DNA of 64,000 bases, taken from the NCBI RefSeq assembly GCF_932274485.2, contig NC_065886.2, forward strand, positions 43,697,501-43,761,500. The letters run 5' to 3'. The notes beneath the pieces are model-generated. The model searched no databases. It was not told the origin of the DNA and saw only the letters and a list, made by a program, of their open reading frames with translations. The first letter of the stretch is position 1, and every line of letters begins with the position of its first letter. Shown here piece by piece: positions 37,988-52,400 of the stretch. This stretch comes from Patella vulgata. Lineage: Eukaryota; Mollusca; Gastropoda; Patellidae. Both the position numbers and the translations under genes were made by a program.

Positions 37988-40455
37988 GTAAGAATACTAT
38001 AGAATTATTTTGCAATCAATCGATACACTCCAAAACGAAAGTAGGTGTGATTCTGAATTAGAATTTGTTCTGCACAGATTTATTCTAACGACCGTAAAAA
38101 TAGCATGTCACTATTCCGTAAAACACGAGTTTCACAAAATGCATCTGTGAATGTAAGAGATGATGGATTTTCTCTCTGTTTAAAATTAATGACCAGAATA
38201 TTTATTAATAGAACATTGGGTCTCGCAAGGTGCGCTTCTTAAACCAGTTTTGTTAACTTTAACTATTAACGTTATGATGTTAGCGTGTATATACTTAAAT
38301 TCGTAACATGATTTTTATGTATAATACGTTTTCTTTTTCTCTTTTTGCATATTAATTAAGTGTAATCGAAAAATTGTCTAACATGGTCAGATTCCAAAAT
38401 CGATTGATAAATTCGAGTTAATTGCATGGAATAAGCGTGACACGAAACCTGGGGTTTTACCTTGTAGGCTACTCGTGGTCAACGATCAAAGAACTGCCAA
38501 ACCATACATTATGGGATAAAAACTGTGTTCTGTTAATGTGTTTACCGATCGCTAAATGCCACTCAAAGATCAATTCATTATTGTTTAGTGAGCTCAGTAA
38601 GACGATGGCTCGCTACATTGTATTGTCTTTTAAACCGGATTAACTTATCTACCTTAAAATTCCATTGGTGCTGGGTATTCGGACGGGACGAAAACCCGAG
38701 GTGCTGTGTACACATTGGCGTCCACGTAAAAGAGTCCATGGCAGTTGGAATTCGAAATAAGAGTAGACTGAAGCGCCGCTGTTCGGGCAAAATGTCCCTC
38801 ATAGCACACTGAATGGCTTGTGCCCGTCTTCATTAGCACAGTAGAAAGTTAAACCATGCTTACAGATATAAATAACCCATTTGGCATCTAAAATAGCTAT
38901 TATAAACAAATAATAAATGTAAAGTATTAAATTTAGGTGTAGAAAATGATCTTTTCACGCACAGAGCATTCCGAGCTTGACTTGTAAGTGTCACGAGGCG
39001 TTCGTGATGACGAAGGTTACGAGAGGCAGACATAAACAACTTCATCGGCGATGCATAACAGTAAATCCTTTAGCCTTTTTTTTTTTACAAACATTATATT
39101 CACGATGGTTGGTGAGTTGCCAGTAGCATTCCTTCCCTTTCCAACATTTTGAGTTAATCGACGGGATATATTGTAATGGAATGGGATTTGATATCGCGTC
39201 AAGAAAATACTTCTTTTATTCTGAGACAGGCATATAGTAATGTTTTATTGCCATGGTTACGTGTGTAATCCCTGATAGGAGAAGTTTGCCCAGACAGCTT
39301 CGATTTTCAATAGTTAAGGATTTTTTTACGCGCACACCAACGTGTAAACGGTTGGGCTCCAGTTTTGGGTGTATTTAACGTCACAAAACCGCCCCACGTC
39401 ATACACCCCCATTCATATCAATATAAATAGTTTTAACAGTTCTGAAATCCTAAAAAATAAACAGCTTATGTGATGATCGTAAGCCTTTGAACTGTCACAT
39501 ACACCTGGCAGATGTTTTAGAATTAGGTCATCGTTAGATATCAATATTGTTATAGGCATCATCGGCTTGGTCAAGCAGGAGATTTTCGATAACATCCCAT
39601 GCCAACATCCAAGGCATGCGATCCCTCGTCAATACCATTTTGTTGTTTAAATGACTATTGCCAGATATTACAGCACGGTTTAATTGAGTCTTGTCAGTCA
39701 GATATTACAGCCCTGTTTAATTGGGTCTTGTCAGTCAGATATTACAGCACTTTTTAATTGGGTCTTGTCAGTCAGATATCACAGCAATGTTTAATTGTGT
39801 CTTGTCAGTCAGATATTACAGCACTTTTTAATTGGGTCTTGTCAGTCAGATATCACAGCAATGTTTAATACAGTACCATGGACCTAAACAGCAAATACAC
39901 AATTCGCTATGGAGACAAAAACTGACACAGAGATTTGTCAATGCCACAATAGTAATATCTTCGAAATTGATTCTTCTTGGGAATTCTTATTATGATCAGG
40001 TTTGTCAAGATTAACCGGAGTCGTATTGGCCTGATTGTCTATTTGATTCCATTCAAATTACTTTATTCTGTTCGAAGTTATGGGTGTTTGAAAGAGTAAC
40101 GTATATCGTTTATCATTGTAGCAACGGTACTGGACAACCCAGACTAAGTCTCTATTATCCATTTTATTGTTAAATCTCGTGGTTGTTTTATCCATTCAAT
40201 CTCGGCAGAGTTGATTATAGGCTTGTCATGTGAATAAATGTCTAAATAATAGTGTACATGTATATAATATTTGAAGCCGATTTACCTATTACATAATGCA
40301 TCTTTATAGTAGAAAATAAGAAGCAGTGGAAAATATAAAATTAATTCAGGCATCTTCAAAATATAATAGGGGGGGGGGGGCGAGGGGAGGGTATTGAGGT
40401 CCGTTATTGACGTGGTTTCGGTTCCCCGCTTTCATGTGACAAGGAGTAGGGTCGC

Positions 40456-40490
<35 letters not shown>

Positions 40491-43400
40491 AAAATATAAT
40501 ATAGATCTAATGTATGTTGTTTTATTTCAGGAATGGCATATTCTATGTTAGCTGATCTTCCACCAGTCGTTGGTCTCTACATGTCTTTCTTCCCGCCACT
40601 GGTCTATTTCCTGTTTGGAACATCTAAACAAATTTCTATGGGTAAGTTGGTAAATCAAACAATGTATTTTGGTGGAGATTCTTATAATTATTATTATTTT
40701 TGTGCGGTTTGTTCTAAAGCACCTTCAACGGGTGCAGTACTGACCTTTGCGTTTATACAATAGAAATATTTTCTTCTGTATGTTCTTGCAATTGAAAATA
40801 AATTTACGGATGTCATGTTTTTAGATTTTATGGTCGAGCAGAATAGTCTGGCACCTGTCCTGCGGTAAACCTCAATCTATATCAATGGGAGTGCCTGGAT
40901 TTACTTAAGGCTTGGTAGGTTGGCGCTTAGGGCCTCAAGATCAAGGTATATAATAATTTTGACACTGCCGTTAGCCTTTCTTACACGCACGGTACTCTTA
41001 GCCACCCGTCAACATCCTCGGCTTTGCTCAATTGCGTTTAGTCGTCGGGGTGGGGATTGGGAGCCGCCTCATAAGTGGAATAGCCTGGACCCTATCTTCT
41101 TCTAAATCCGGTACTGATCAGTGCATTTCTAGAATCTAGTAATATTTGATTAATAATGTTACTTCTAGGTACGGTGGCTGTGGTTAGTTTGATGACTGGT
41201 GGTGTTGTCTCCCGGATGACTGCTGCATGGAAAGCCGAACAATCTGGTCTCGATGGTGGTTTGCTGAATTCGACTTTACTAAACGGAACAATGGGTATAG
41301 AACAGGAACAGGAGGGCTTATATAGTGAAGAGGAAACAAAGTTCCGTATTGCTATAGCAGCCAGTGTTGGGTTCGTTGCTGGTCTGGCACAGGTAAGCAA
41401 ATTTCTCCATTGCCAACACAATTATGTACCGTGTATTTCCGTCGTTAGATCTGTTCTCTAGAACCCTAAAATGTGTCTAAACGCACATATTAATGTAATG
41501 CGAGTGTATATAAAGTGATTAACATTCATGTTTCTTTAAATTGTAATTGCTAATCAGTTATGTTTGGTGAAATGCGCGAAAGACCAAGTTGAACTGTGAC
41601 TGCTTAGTCCTTAACAGTTTTTTTTTATAAAAAATGATCATTTTGTCGTTTGTTAATCAACCATTTTTAATTACTTCTTAGTTGTCTTTTGGGGGATGTT
41701 TTTCTTTGTTCAGTACAAATGGCACCCGAAACCGTTCTGTTCATAGAGTACACGGCATCGTGTACTAATTTAAAATGTTCACCGTGTATTAAATATTATG
41801 ACGATGTAGTACCTGAGCTTAAAGTTTCTACTTTTATCAACAAAATAATCTCTAACGAATTAAATTATCCTCCTTATATCGGTTCAGCCAAATTATTTTT
41901 TCTTATTCAATATTATAATATTTTGTAGGTTTTGATGGGGTTTTTAAAAGTAGGTTTTGTGACGACCTATATGTCTGATTCTCTAGTCAGTGGTTTTACT
42001 ACTGGTGCAGCGGTTCATGTATTTACCAGTCAAGTTAAATATGCTCTAGGAATCTCTATACCCAGGTTTGAAGGCATGTTTCAGATAATAAAAGTAAGTA
42101 CGAGTTATTTAGATAATGGCAAAACACGATCGATATACATGCTATTCTTATTACATAATTATGTATATAAAAATTGACGGTAATGTTGCCCTTTAAGTTC
42201 TAATGTAAAAGAATAATGGATGGTAATGTAGACCTTTAAGTTTTGATGTAAACGTACAATTGACGGTAATGTTACCTTTTGAAAAAAACAAATTGGCGTT
42301 AATGCTGGCCTTTAAATTATAATTTAAAAGAACAATTGACGGTAATATTGTCCTTTAAGAAAAAACATAAATAATAACAAAGATAAAACACATATATTTT
42401 GCAATACTCCAACTTAAATGAATCTTGAATAATTGGATCAATTGAATAATCGCCCCGGGACCTCTACATGTAGGTTAGCGAGCCAATGTTATTAAATAAT
42501 GGTAATTCAAACATACCGGCATCCCAGCAAACTATAACAAATCAATATTGTGTTAGGTGAGACCGGATATTCAAATCACTTTCTGTCTCAGAAACAGATG
42601 CGTTATATTAACAGTAATCTACATCAAACAATGACCAGACAAAAGTTCCTTCATAGCAAACAATATGGCGTTAACCCGTCTCCTTTATCCCAGTCGGAGC
42701 AGAACTGTAGGACGTCAAACTTAATTTCATTTCAGCATGGGTTAAAATTTCATACTTTTGAAAAAAAAATGCAAATGACGCACAACGACTTTAAATTAAG
42801 ATATTTGACATTTATTATTTCTTAAGGAGGTTTGATTTTTTTTGTTGCGAAAAATGCAAATGACGCACAATAACTTTGAATTAAGATATTTGACATTTAT
42901 TATTTTTTATGGATGTTTGATTTTTTTTTCGAAAAATGCAAATGACGCACAAAAACTTTAAATTAAGATATTTGACATTTATTATTTCTTATAGATGTTT
43001 GATATTTTTCGAAATGTACCGATGACACATTTAATTCCTATAGTTGTCCTTTAAGGAGTGTTTAATGCATATTACATATTGGAAAACATGGTCCCAATTT
43101 AAATTATATGTAGGCTGAAATACGTTATCCGTAGAAAAACTTGTTGATAAATGAGTCCTCATGGATAAGTCTAGAAATAATGGAATAAAACCTTCTCTTA
43201 TCGTATAATCTCTTACCGTATTTTTCATACTAAAACGGGAAACGGGATGGAATCGAAATGGGGGTTTTAATGTCCGAGACAAACAAATGATAATTATTTC
43301 TTTTTATTGCTGCGTTTGTAAATAGAGGTAAGAGATATTTGACCGGATATCGGCGTTTTCGTCTAAACTTCTTCTGTGAATTCCAGTGTTTAGAGTGTTT

Positions 43401-46400
43401 GTATGACCACTTAAATCTGCACACGAATGTTTGTCGAATTTTTGTCTCACCTTTCTGCCGTATGATTCGATGCTGAAAATCCAGTCTAACCGCTCGTCTA
43501 CCACGTTTCCAGAAACTTGATTTGAATTTGTTTATGGGAAGGGATAATGAACATAGATTGATTTGGAAGCTTCGCAAATAAACGAGAAGTGGTAACGGGT
43601 TTTCTAGAAAAATAAATCATTTCCCGTCTAATGTACGACCTATTTCACGTCTGGTAGCTGTTGGTTTATTAGTCAGAGATTGTCCTTGTCCACACCTCTG
43701 CAAAATCACTGGTTTGTACGAAGATTATCTGTCTCTGACATTGGTTTAATTAAGGTTTATAGGGAGCATGGCTGGCTCATTAGTTATGGCGCGCTCTCAC
43801 ACCTGAAGATTTCGGGTTCCTCTGTATTTCTCATTCTGGTTTCCTGTTGCCAGCGATGCATGGCGGACAGAAAAGCGCCTGGTTGTTCGGAAACGCTGAA
43901 CACCGAGGTCCACGATAAGAGTTGACCTGCGTAAAAGAATCATTGGTAGTTGGTGAAGAGTAGGTGAACACGCCGTTGTCCGGGTAACGATTCCGCGTAC
44001 CACCAAATTGCGCGGTCTATGTTGCGTCTTCGTTTCCGGAAATATAAACCCCATTTCATTTAATTTCATTTATCATTTTTGGAAATTTAAAGAGTCTTGT
44101 TTGGGGTAGGATGGAAACTTAACTGTCGGCGCGGTTAATTGAACTTACAATGGCCCTAGTTATACTCACCAAACAATGATTTATTGTATAGATATTAAAT
44201 GGCTAACCACCTGGTTTGTCCCAGGGACAATAATACAGAGCTTTGTCTCTTTTCTTTTATGGACTGTGGGACTGAATAATATGTATGACCAATGGAGTTA
44301 TATTTTATTGCTTAAAGGGTGTTGTGGGAGATTAGATAAAGAGTTGACAGTTATCGCTATAATAGTTACAAAATAGATAACGTAAATAGAATATGCTAAA
44401 AATTTCAGTCAAATTGCTCCACTCTGAACCGAGATATTAGATTTTGAATTTTAGGCTAGCCTCGATCATCATTACTAAAGTCTATACGATAAAAAAACAA
44501 AGTCTCGATTATCCACTTTTACATTTAATTATTTTTCAAAAAATGTACCCCAATCGGCTAAATATCGAGAGTTGATTATGGCCTGGACAAGTTGATTAAT
44601 ATCTAATTAATAATTTAGATAACATTTCAGGCCTAAAGAAAGATCTGCAATGGGCAGATTTAGCTCTTGCATAATGTATGTTTAAGTTGTCTTTTATATA
44701 TAAATTATCGGTAGACGGAGGGGAGATTCGTGTACCTAACCGCTTGATTCACATTAACATTAATATTTTGCATTTTTATGTGCCGCTGTCGTGTACTGTT
44801 CTTTGCGTGTTCAACATTAAGAATGGATTATTTCTATTAATTAAATTTAAAGATGCATTCTGCAATAGCTAAATCTGCCTTTTGCGGGCCTCTTTTTATG
44901 GCTTTAAATGTTATGTTTGGCTGTCTTATAACGGTATGTACGGTAACTCTTCAACTAAATGCCAGAAAATAACGTCTGGTAATTATTCATTTATTCCGAT
45001 GATCTGCATTGATCGCCATGGTTTGTTCTATCAACCGATATTTTCTTCATCTTGTTTAAATCTAGATTCCAACAAAACATGGAAGTCACCGTGTCCTGTC
45101 GTCTGCTTCTTGGGTCCTGACCTTTTCATAATAAAGCCATTTGCAAAACGAAGTAATGGAGTTTAAAGATACATTAGTTAAGAGTTTTATGAAGAGTTGG
45201 CCCTTCTTGCTATAATAATTTAAAAATAGATGATAAAAAATGAAAATGTTAAAAATTTCTGTCAAATTATTTTGTTCTGAACGGAATTGTCACTGTTGGA
45301 AGTTTGGACTAGAAATAGGCATCAATTGTGTCTGCACCGTCTATGAGAATTGGCGATCGTTTGATTGACAGACGATAACTCCACCGACATATTCTCGATT
45401 ATCAAGTAACATGCTTAATGGCTATAATAGCCTCGCTTGTCAGGCCTTTCATCACCAGTTTCCGGTAGTGACATCAGCTACTAACGGTAAACGTTAGCTT
45501 GGTCCGCCATTTATTGATTTGATTTTAAATGGACGACTGTTAAAACCAAACTGTATCCAAGCCATCCGGGGTCTACATAAACGTTACGGGTCATGGACAA
45601 ATCTCAAGCACCTATTCGATCACCCAAACCTAAAATGTTCTAGTTCGAGTCCAGTGTTCTAATTTAACCCAATGGCTTATTCCACATTTAAACCCAAAGG
45701 CGGTTCTTTAAAACCAAGGTAGGTTTTACACGGCATTCGGAATAACCAATGTTTCCGTGTGAGTCCTAGAGACAATATCCTCGAGAAGTAGGACACGGTC
45801 TTCACACTGCTGAAGGTTCTTTTATATAGACTCATCCTAGGACTCGAACCAAGGACATCATAGTTATGTGTGTGTGAAATAGCTTTATTCAACGTCCGCT
45901 TCCAATGAAGTGATATCGCAGACAATCATAGTTATGGGTTCATTGCCCTAAATATACAAATTGTGTTAATCCTATTTTTTGTATTCTGTCTTCGCGTCCA
46001 AAGACCTTGCTTAAAGGTACCAAAGCATTACTGAAACATTAACAAGACCAACGACTTGGCAAAGTTTTAACAATTTTACCGATTACAGTTTACATAAAGC
46101 CTGGTGTTATATGATCACCCCACGGCCTATGACTTGATGTTATTATCTTGGTAATCCTTCTAGAATTGAGAACTATTCCAGGGTTTACAATGTGATAAAC
46201 ACTGATCCAGACATTACGAGTTCAATTCCCCTGTCTGGTTACACTGAAACTGGAAACTCCGGGTCATTTTACGTTCATCGTGTATATTATTTCAGTACTC
46301 CTCTATTCTATTTGTATATGTCTTCCATAAATGGGTGTGGGGTGGATGGCCGAATGATTAGCACGTGCGCGCTGTATCATACGGTCTGTCATTGAGTTAA

Positions 46401-49400
46401 CTCTCGTGGTTTCGATTCTCCGGTTGTACATGAAAATTAGTAGGGTCGCCTTTCCAACCTCGGGGGTGTTCTCCGGGTCCTCCGGTTTCCTCCCACTGCT
46501 AAAGACCCTTACGCGCAAGCGAATTATTGAAATAAAATTGAACCATATGTTAGTCCCGAAATGGCCTAGTTTTGTCGAGTGGACGTAAAACCCCATTTCT
46601 CTCTCTCATTCCATAAATGGTTATAAGGAGGAAAAGAGGTTTCGTGACAATGCAGCAGACCCTTTTATCGATTCAGAATCTAGATGGCTTTCTGTCGTCT
46701 GAATAGTGATAAAATCAATCATATTGAAAATACTGCCGTATACTAAGAAGACTGGGCTGGGAATTTAGCGGACATTTTGTAACTGTCGTGTACTTTCATT
46801 GCGCTAACTTTGTGCTCAGAAGCTACCACTACTACTTCTAGATTGGCGGTTGCTTCCATCTGCCAGATGCCATCATGTCTTCATCCACAGATATCTCACT
46901 TATAGTGAGGAAACACCACCATAAGTTTACAAGTCCGGGGATTTCTAAGAGTAAAACAACATAAAATATACTCGATAGGTTGACACGGATATTGTTTGAA
47001 TGTAGCTGGGTGATCATTAACGTGACTAGGTTTAAACTGCGTTAGCGCCGGGGATAACACTCCGCCAAGTACGTAGTCTAGATCAGGTGATCGTGTTTAC
47101 AGACGTACAGAGGGCGATGACCCGGTGTGAGTTTATAGTTCAAACCAGCCATATCTAGTTAAAGATACATTATGGGAGATTTTAATAGAGAGTTGGCCAT
47201 TCTTGCTATAACAGTTCAAAAATAGATGATGAAAGAAGAATATATTGAAAATTTCAGTCAAATTGCTTTATTCTGAAAAAAGTTATCACTATTGTAATTT
47301 TTGACTAGAAATAGGAGTCAACTTTGCCTTCACCATCTCCGAGAATATACAATCGTTTGATTGACAGGCGTTAACTCCACCTACATAATCTCGATTATCA
47401 AGTATCACATTTATTTTTACTACAAATTAAAAATAAGACTTTTCATATATAGATAAGAAGCGAAAGTTTGAAAGGAATGGACCAAATCAATGAGGCATAA
47501 TTATGGCCGACTTCTTGTTAGCCTGCGTGTACTCTTTCTTGTACTGTAGTAACTGGTAGGCCTACGTAACTCCCGAACAGTGATCCAATGGAGCTGCAAT
47601 TCAACTGGGGTGATGTTAGTCGCGATGTTTTAAAGTTCTATAATTTTTCTGTAAACGCAAGTGACAAGAGAGCGTATAATACCGACATCCAAACTCTCAT
47701 TTTAACCACAACTAAACATAATATCAAGGCCGTTAAAATTTCAGTCAAATTGACTGACATGCGGCCTCGCTCAACAGCGGCCTCGCTTCGTACAATCTAT
47801 CATTTAGCCTCGATCTAAAATTATTTCCGGGAGTATGACGTCAACGTAACGGTTAATCTCCGCTTACGACGCCATTTAAAAATTAATCAATCAACGAAAT
47901 CCTGTTTAAATCCAAGCCGAATCCAAGCCATCCGTGGGTCTACAGAGTTGATTCTGTGCTTGTTGTGTAAATAAAGATCTAATTTATAATTTCTATGACA
48001 TCTGAAACCTAAATAAAGACTTGCAATAATCAGATTTAGCTCTTGCATAATGTATGTTTAACTAACAACCTGTTTTAATGTTTCTAGAAGAACAAGTTTC
48101 TGCCGTACAAAGCATTAATTTAATATGACGTATTATGATTAGAGAAACCGGGTCGGTATGATTTGTCATCAAATTGTTAATATTATGCGTATGACTACCC
48201 AGCTTGATAAACAAAAATATATCAAACCCTCATTTTGATCAATCAAAGAGATCCCGTCTAAAGTTTCCAGAAGAGTTTTTATACTTTAGTTAATCAATTG
48301 TTTAACTCAGGGATTCAGAAATTTTTTATCTATGCATTCATTCCTTTTTACGTTTAACGAATCTGAACAGTGTTCCAGGTGGAGTTTTAAAAACTACGCA
48401 TTATTTCATTATACTATTAAGACATACAAAAATACCCCATCGAAATACAAGATCTTTTATTCGAAAATAGCTAAATGTAGGTATCCATTATGTTTAGCAA
48501 TACCCGATAGTCAAGGGGAAACGTGGTGTGGACTCATCGGTTCCACTAGATCAAGCATACATTCACTGCATTTTACGACACTGACTATGGGGGTGGTGGT
48601 ATTAAAACCCATTACTTATAAACTGGAGACATCATAGAACATATAATCAGATGTGTATTTAAATAGATTCCCCATTTAATGTTGTTTCTTTTATTTAAAC
48701 ATCTATAACAACATTAATTGACATGCCAGCATATATTGATAATAACGTGTTCCATCCTAAGTTTAACATTTTGCATTAAATATAAGGCAGAAAAATAAAT
48801 ATATTCATTTTAATTGGTCCGATAGCTTATATTGACAATAACAAGCCTCGTTATAACATTTTAACTAGAATATTATACATGTAGATTAATTACTAATAGC
48901 AGATCGTAAGGACAACATCCTACCTTAATCACTTGGAATTCACATTAAAAATAAATGGCTTTGTTCATAAATATCACGGAATTATTTTATTACATACTTA
49001 ATTTGTTTTAAAAATATATCACCATTTACTGGTACGTAGGGACCACTATATCGTTTACAAGTACGCAGGGACCCTTATGTCATACACATGTATGTATAGG
49101 CCCCCTATGACGCAATATTGATGACTATAGGTCAGAATATTGGTTTCTGTGGGCTCGTTTGATTGATCGATATCTCGATGTCCTTTTTTGATCTAATTCC
49201 AATATTCATAGAAAATAAAGTTAACGTATGTTAGTTTGAAAATGATAATGCTTGTTTCATAGACAATTTTTGACATGACGTCACAATTCCAAGATGGTGG
49301 CAATTCCTGTGCCCAGTTTCGCAAAACATTCTAAGGCTTAAGAGTTATGAATTTACTCAAAATTGTTCGCTATAATTTAACCAAAACATAGCCCTTTATA

Positions 49401-52400
49401 AAACTGTTGATATTTTAATGTATCAAATACATCAATAAGAAACTATGTGCAATTTGTGTTTCTGGATCAAAGATATTTCAGAGTGAGTCCGAGAATGTTT
49501 TGTGAGACCACGGCCTGGTCGATAGTACGCTCGTTCTATGTGCTATCAAGTATTTTACTGATTTTTTTATAATTAATTGTATTTCAGACGTATGCTTCTA
49601 TAATTTCTACAATAACTAAAACGAATATACCTGAGATGGTAATAACGTTAATCTGTATTGTTATTATCTACCTGGTTAAAGTTCAGATTAATCAACGATT
49701 TAAACATAAATTAAAAATACCTATTCCTGTAGAACTTCTGGTGGTAAGTAACTGGGTTTTTATTAGAGGGTATCTGAGATAGGGTATGAAGTATTTCAGC
49801 ATATTTTGCAATTTATTCATCATATGACTAAATTGATAGTATCAACTTCTTGACGGGGATCGAGTCGCATTGTGGTCAAACACGTATTTTAAAGGAACAG
49901 TCCCAGATAAAATGTCTTATTCTAGTTCATTATATTGAGGCATTCGGAAACCAAGATACACAAATTTGTCTATTGCTTATGTGTAATGAGTGACCCGATA
50001 CACGAATGAACACCACAACAGATTAGCCGATGTAGATGTGATTATTCAGGCACCTTTGTAACTTTCAATTTGGGAACTCGTGTTTAACAAAAATACATCT
50101 GGCAGCTTGTATTTCTTTGAAAACTAATCACAGTTCTTCGGATACTAGATAGGGTCTTTCCAAATAAATAAAATAAATACAAAGTGGCAAGAATACCGGT
50201 ATTCATACAATATTTGTGTAATATTTCCAGGTTATTGGTGCGACACTTGCTTCCCATTTTGGTAATTTTCATCAAATCTATAAAATAAGAGTTGTTGGTA
50301 AAATACCTGCTGGGTAAGTACCTTATTTACACAAGTGTTACTTTTCTACGCCGACTTAGGCATTAAAGACGGGCATGCGTATTGCAGTGTGCTATAAAGG
50401 AAATGTTCTACTCTCATTTCGCATTCCAACTGTGTACAATGGAAAACCACGCCCATTGGGGAAGGACGTACATACAATGTACAATGTCATCAGTTCTCCT
50501 ATGAACACAAACACATCTGCTCATCGACGCTTTCAGATCACAGGCAGTTGGGGTTAGCGAAAGTAATATTACTAAAGGGTGATACAAAATGGCAGATTTA
50601 TCTACACCCTACATGAATTCCCCTAATGCATAATTTATAGAACAAGAGCCTAATTCACGAACATATTTAACGTGTATATTTTATAGAATGCCGAACCCGA
50701 GTTTGAACATATATAACTTGTATATTGTGTATAGAATGCCGAACCCGAGTTTGAACATATATAACTTGTATATTGTGTATAGAATGCCGAACCCGAGTTT
50801 GAACATATATAACTTGTATATTTTGTAGAATGCCGAACCCGAGTATGCCTGATTTAGGCCGTGTTAGTGAATATAGTGTAGATTGTATTATCATAGCTAT
50901 CATAGCTTTTGCTCAATCTGTATCGCTAGCATCACTTATGGCTAAAAAACATCATTACGACATAGATTCTAACAAAGTAAGTATCTTATTATCTATTATC
51001 GTTTCAGTCGTCATTCATTTTGTATCCAAGGACAAAAATACACCCCCTCTCCTATTTGCTTGAAATGTGAAATAAAGTGGGAATAAATGTAATTGAATAC
51101 AGCTTGCCGTGAATAAGCTCAATTCAAACAGTGGTGCAAAAGATGAGAACGGTCTTGACAGGGTTAGATCTATTTTTAAGGCCAACTTCAACTTTGGTTA
51201 AAGGTCACGAGATGTAAACAGGGCTAGCGCTAATCTAACCCTAACCCTTACCCTGGACCTAGCCTTAATGCTTACCCTAACTTTAACCTACAATTTCGTG
51301 CCCTAACCTTATTTACATCTCAGCGACCTTGACGAAAATTGAGCTGGCCTTAACAATAGATTTAGCTGTCTTGACAATGGTGGTGTCACGAATTACATGA
51401 TTAGGTCGAATGTCAAATTATTATGCCTAATAAGAGTGATAACTCAGATTAGAATCGCCTGTTTTGTATCCAATGGAAAATTAGTTAATGGGCGGAATCA
51501 GCTGGAGTCAACAGGCCTTTATGGTTTGGTTTAAACATATTTTAATGGCAAATAAAAATATTCCGTCTCCATTGGGCCATTCGGAGCAGAACTATAAGAC
51601 ATTAAACCCCAATTTCATCTTATTGACAAATGTCTTAAAGGACAGTACACAAGTTTTAAAAACTGTAACCATAATATCCTTATTTAATGCCCGATTCCCA
51701 CTGACGTCTCTGGAATAAAATGTAAGTAGATCTACTGAAACTGCTAGGTCGAATGTTGATCGCTCTATATATAAGATTACAATCTTAGTTTCAAATACCG
51801 ATGTCTAGATATATCAATAATATACACACTGTTAAACAAAGCAGTAAGCATAGGGTCTTTGTCATAACAAAAACCTAACAAAACAGCAAATAATTATTTT
51901 TCTCTCTTTTTTTAAAGGAATTTGTAGCCTATGGACTTGGCTCTTTCTTTGGGTCGTTTTTCTCGTGTTATCCAATAGCTGCCTCTGTATCAAGAAGTTC
52001 TGTCCAGGATTCTGCCGGTGGTAAAACACAGGTAACCTTGGATCTCAATAATTTATCTCATGCCCAATAATTTAGCTCATCCATAATGATTTTCTCCCAC
52101 CGAAATAATTTAACTCATCCCCTTGTAACTTAACTCATCCCCAAAAATTTATCTCAACTCCAACAATTTTCTTCATTCACAATAATTAACTTACCTCATC
52201 CCCAATAATTGAACTCATCCCCAATAATCTAACTCGCCCTCAATAACTTAATGAGTCTCAAGTAATTTACCTCCACCCAAATAATTTAACTCATCCCAAT
52301 ATCGTACCTCATCCCTAGTATTTTACCTTTCATGTAACTTACATTAATATTTTATTTTATATTATTTTCCAGTTAACCAGTGTCTTCTCTGCCTGTCTTG

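Noticed and set aside
50640-50828. Regular short repeats that might suggest a CRISPR-like array
   Set aside because: The units are contiguous with no unique spacers and lie in an animal gene intron. It is a tandem duplication.
51225-51260. Telomere-like CTAACCCTAACCC motif
   Set aside because: It is only two units long and lies in the core of MITE-3, so it is not evidence of a chromosome end or fusion.
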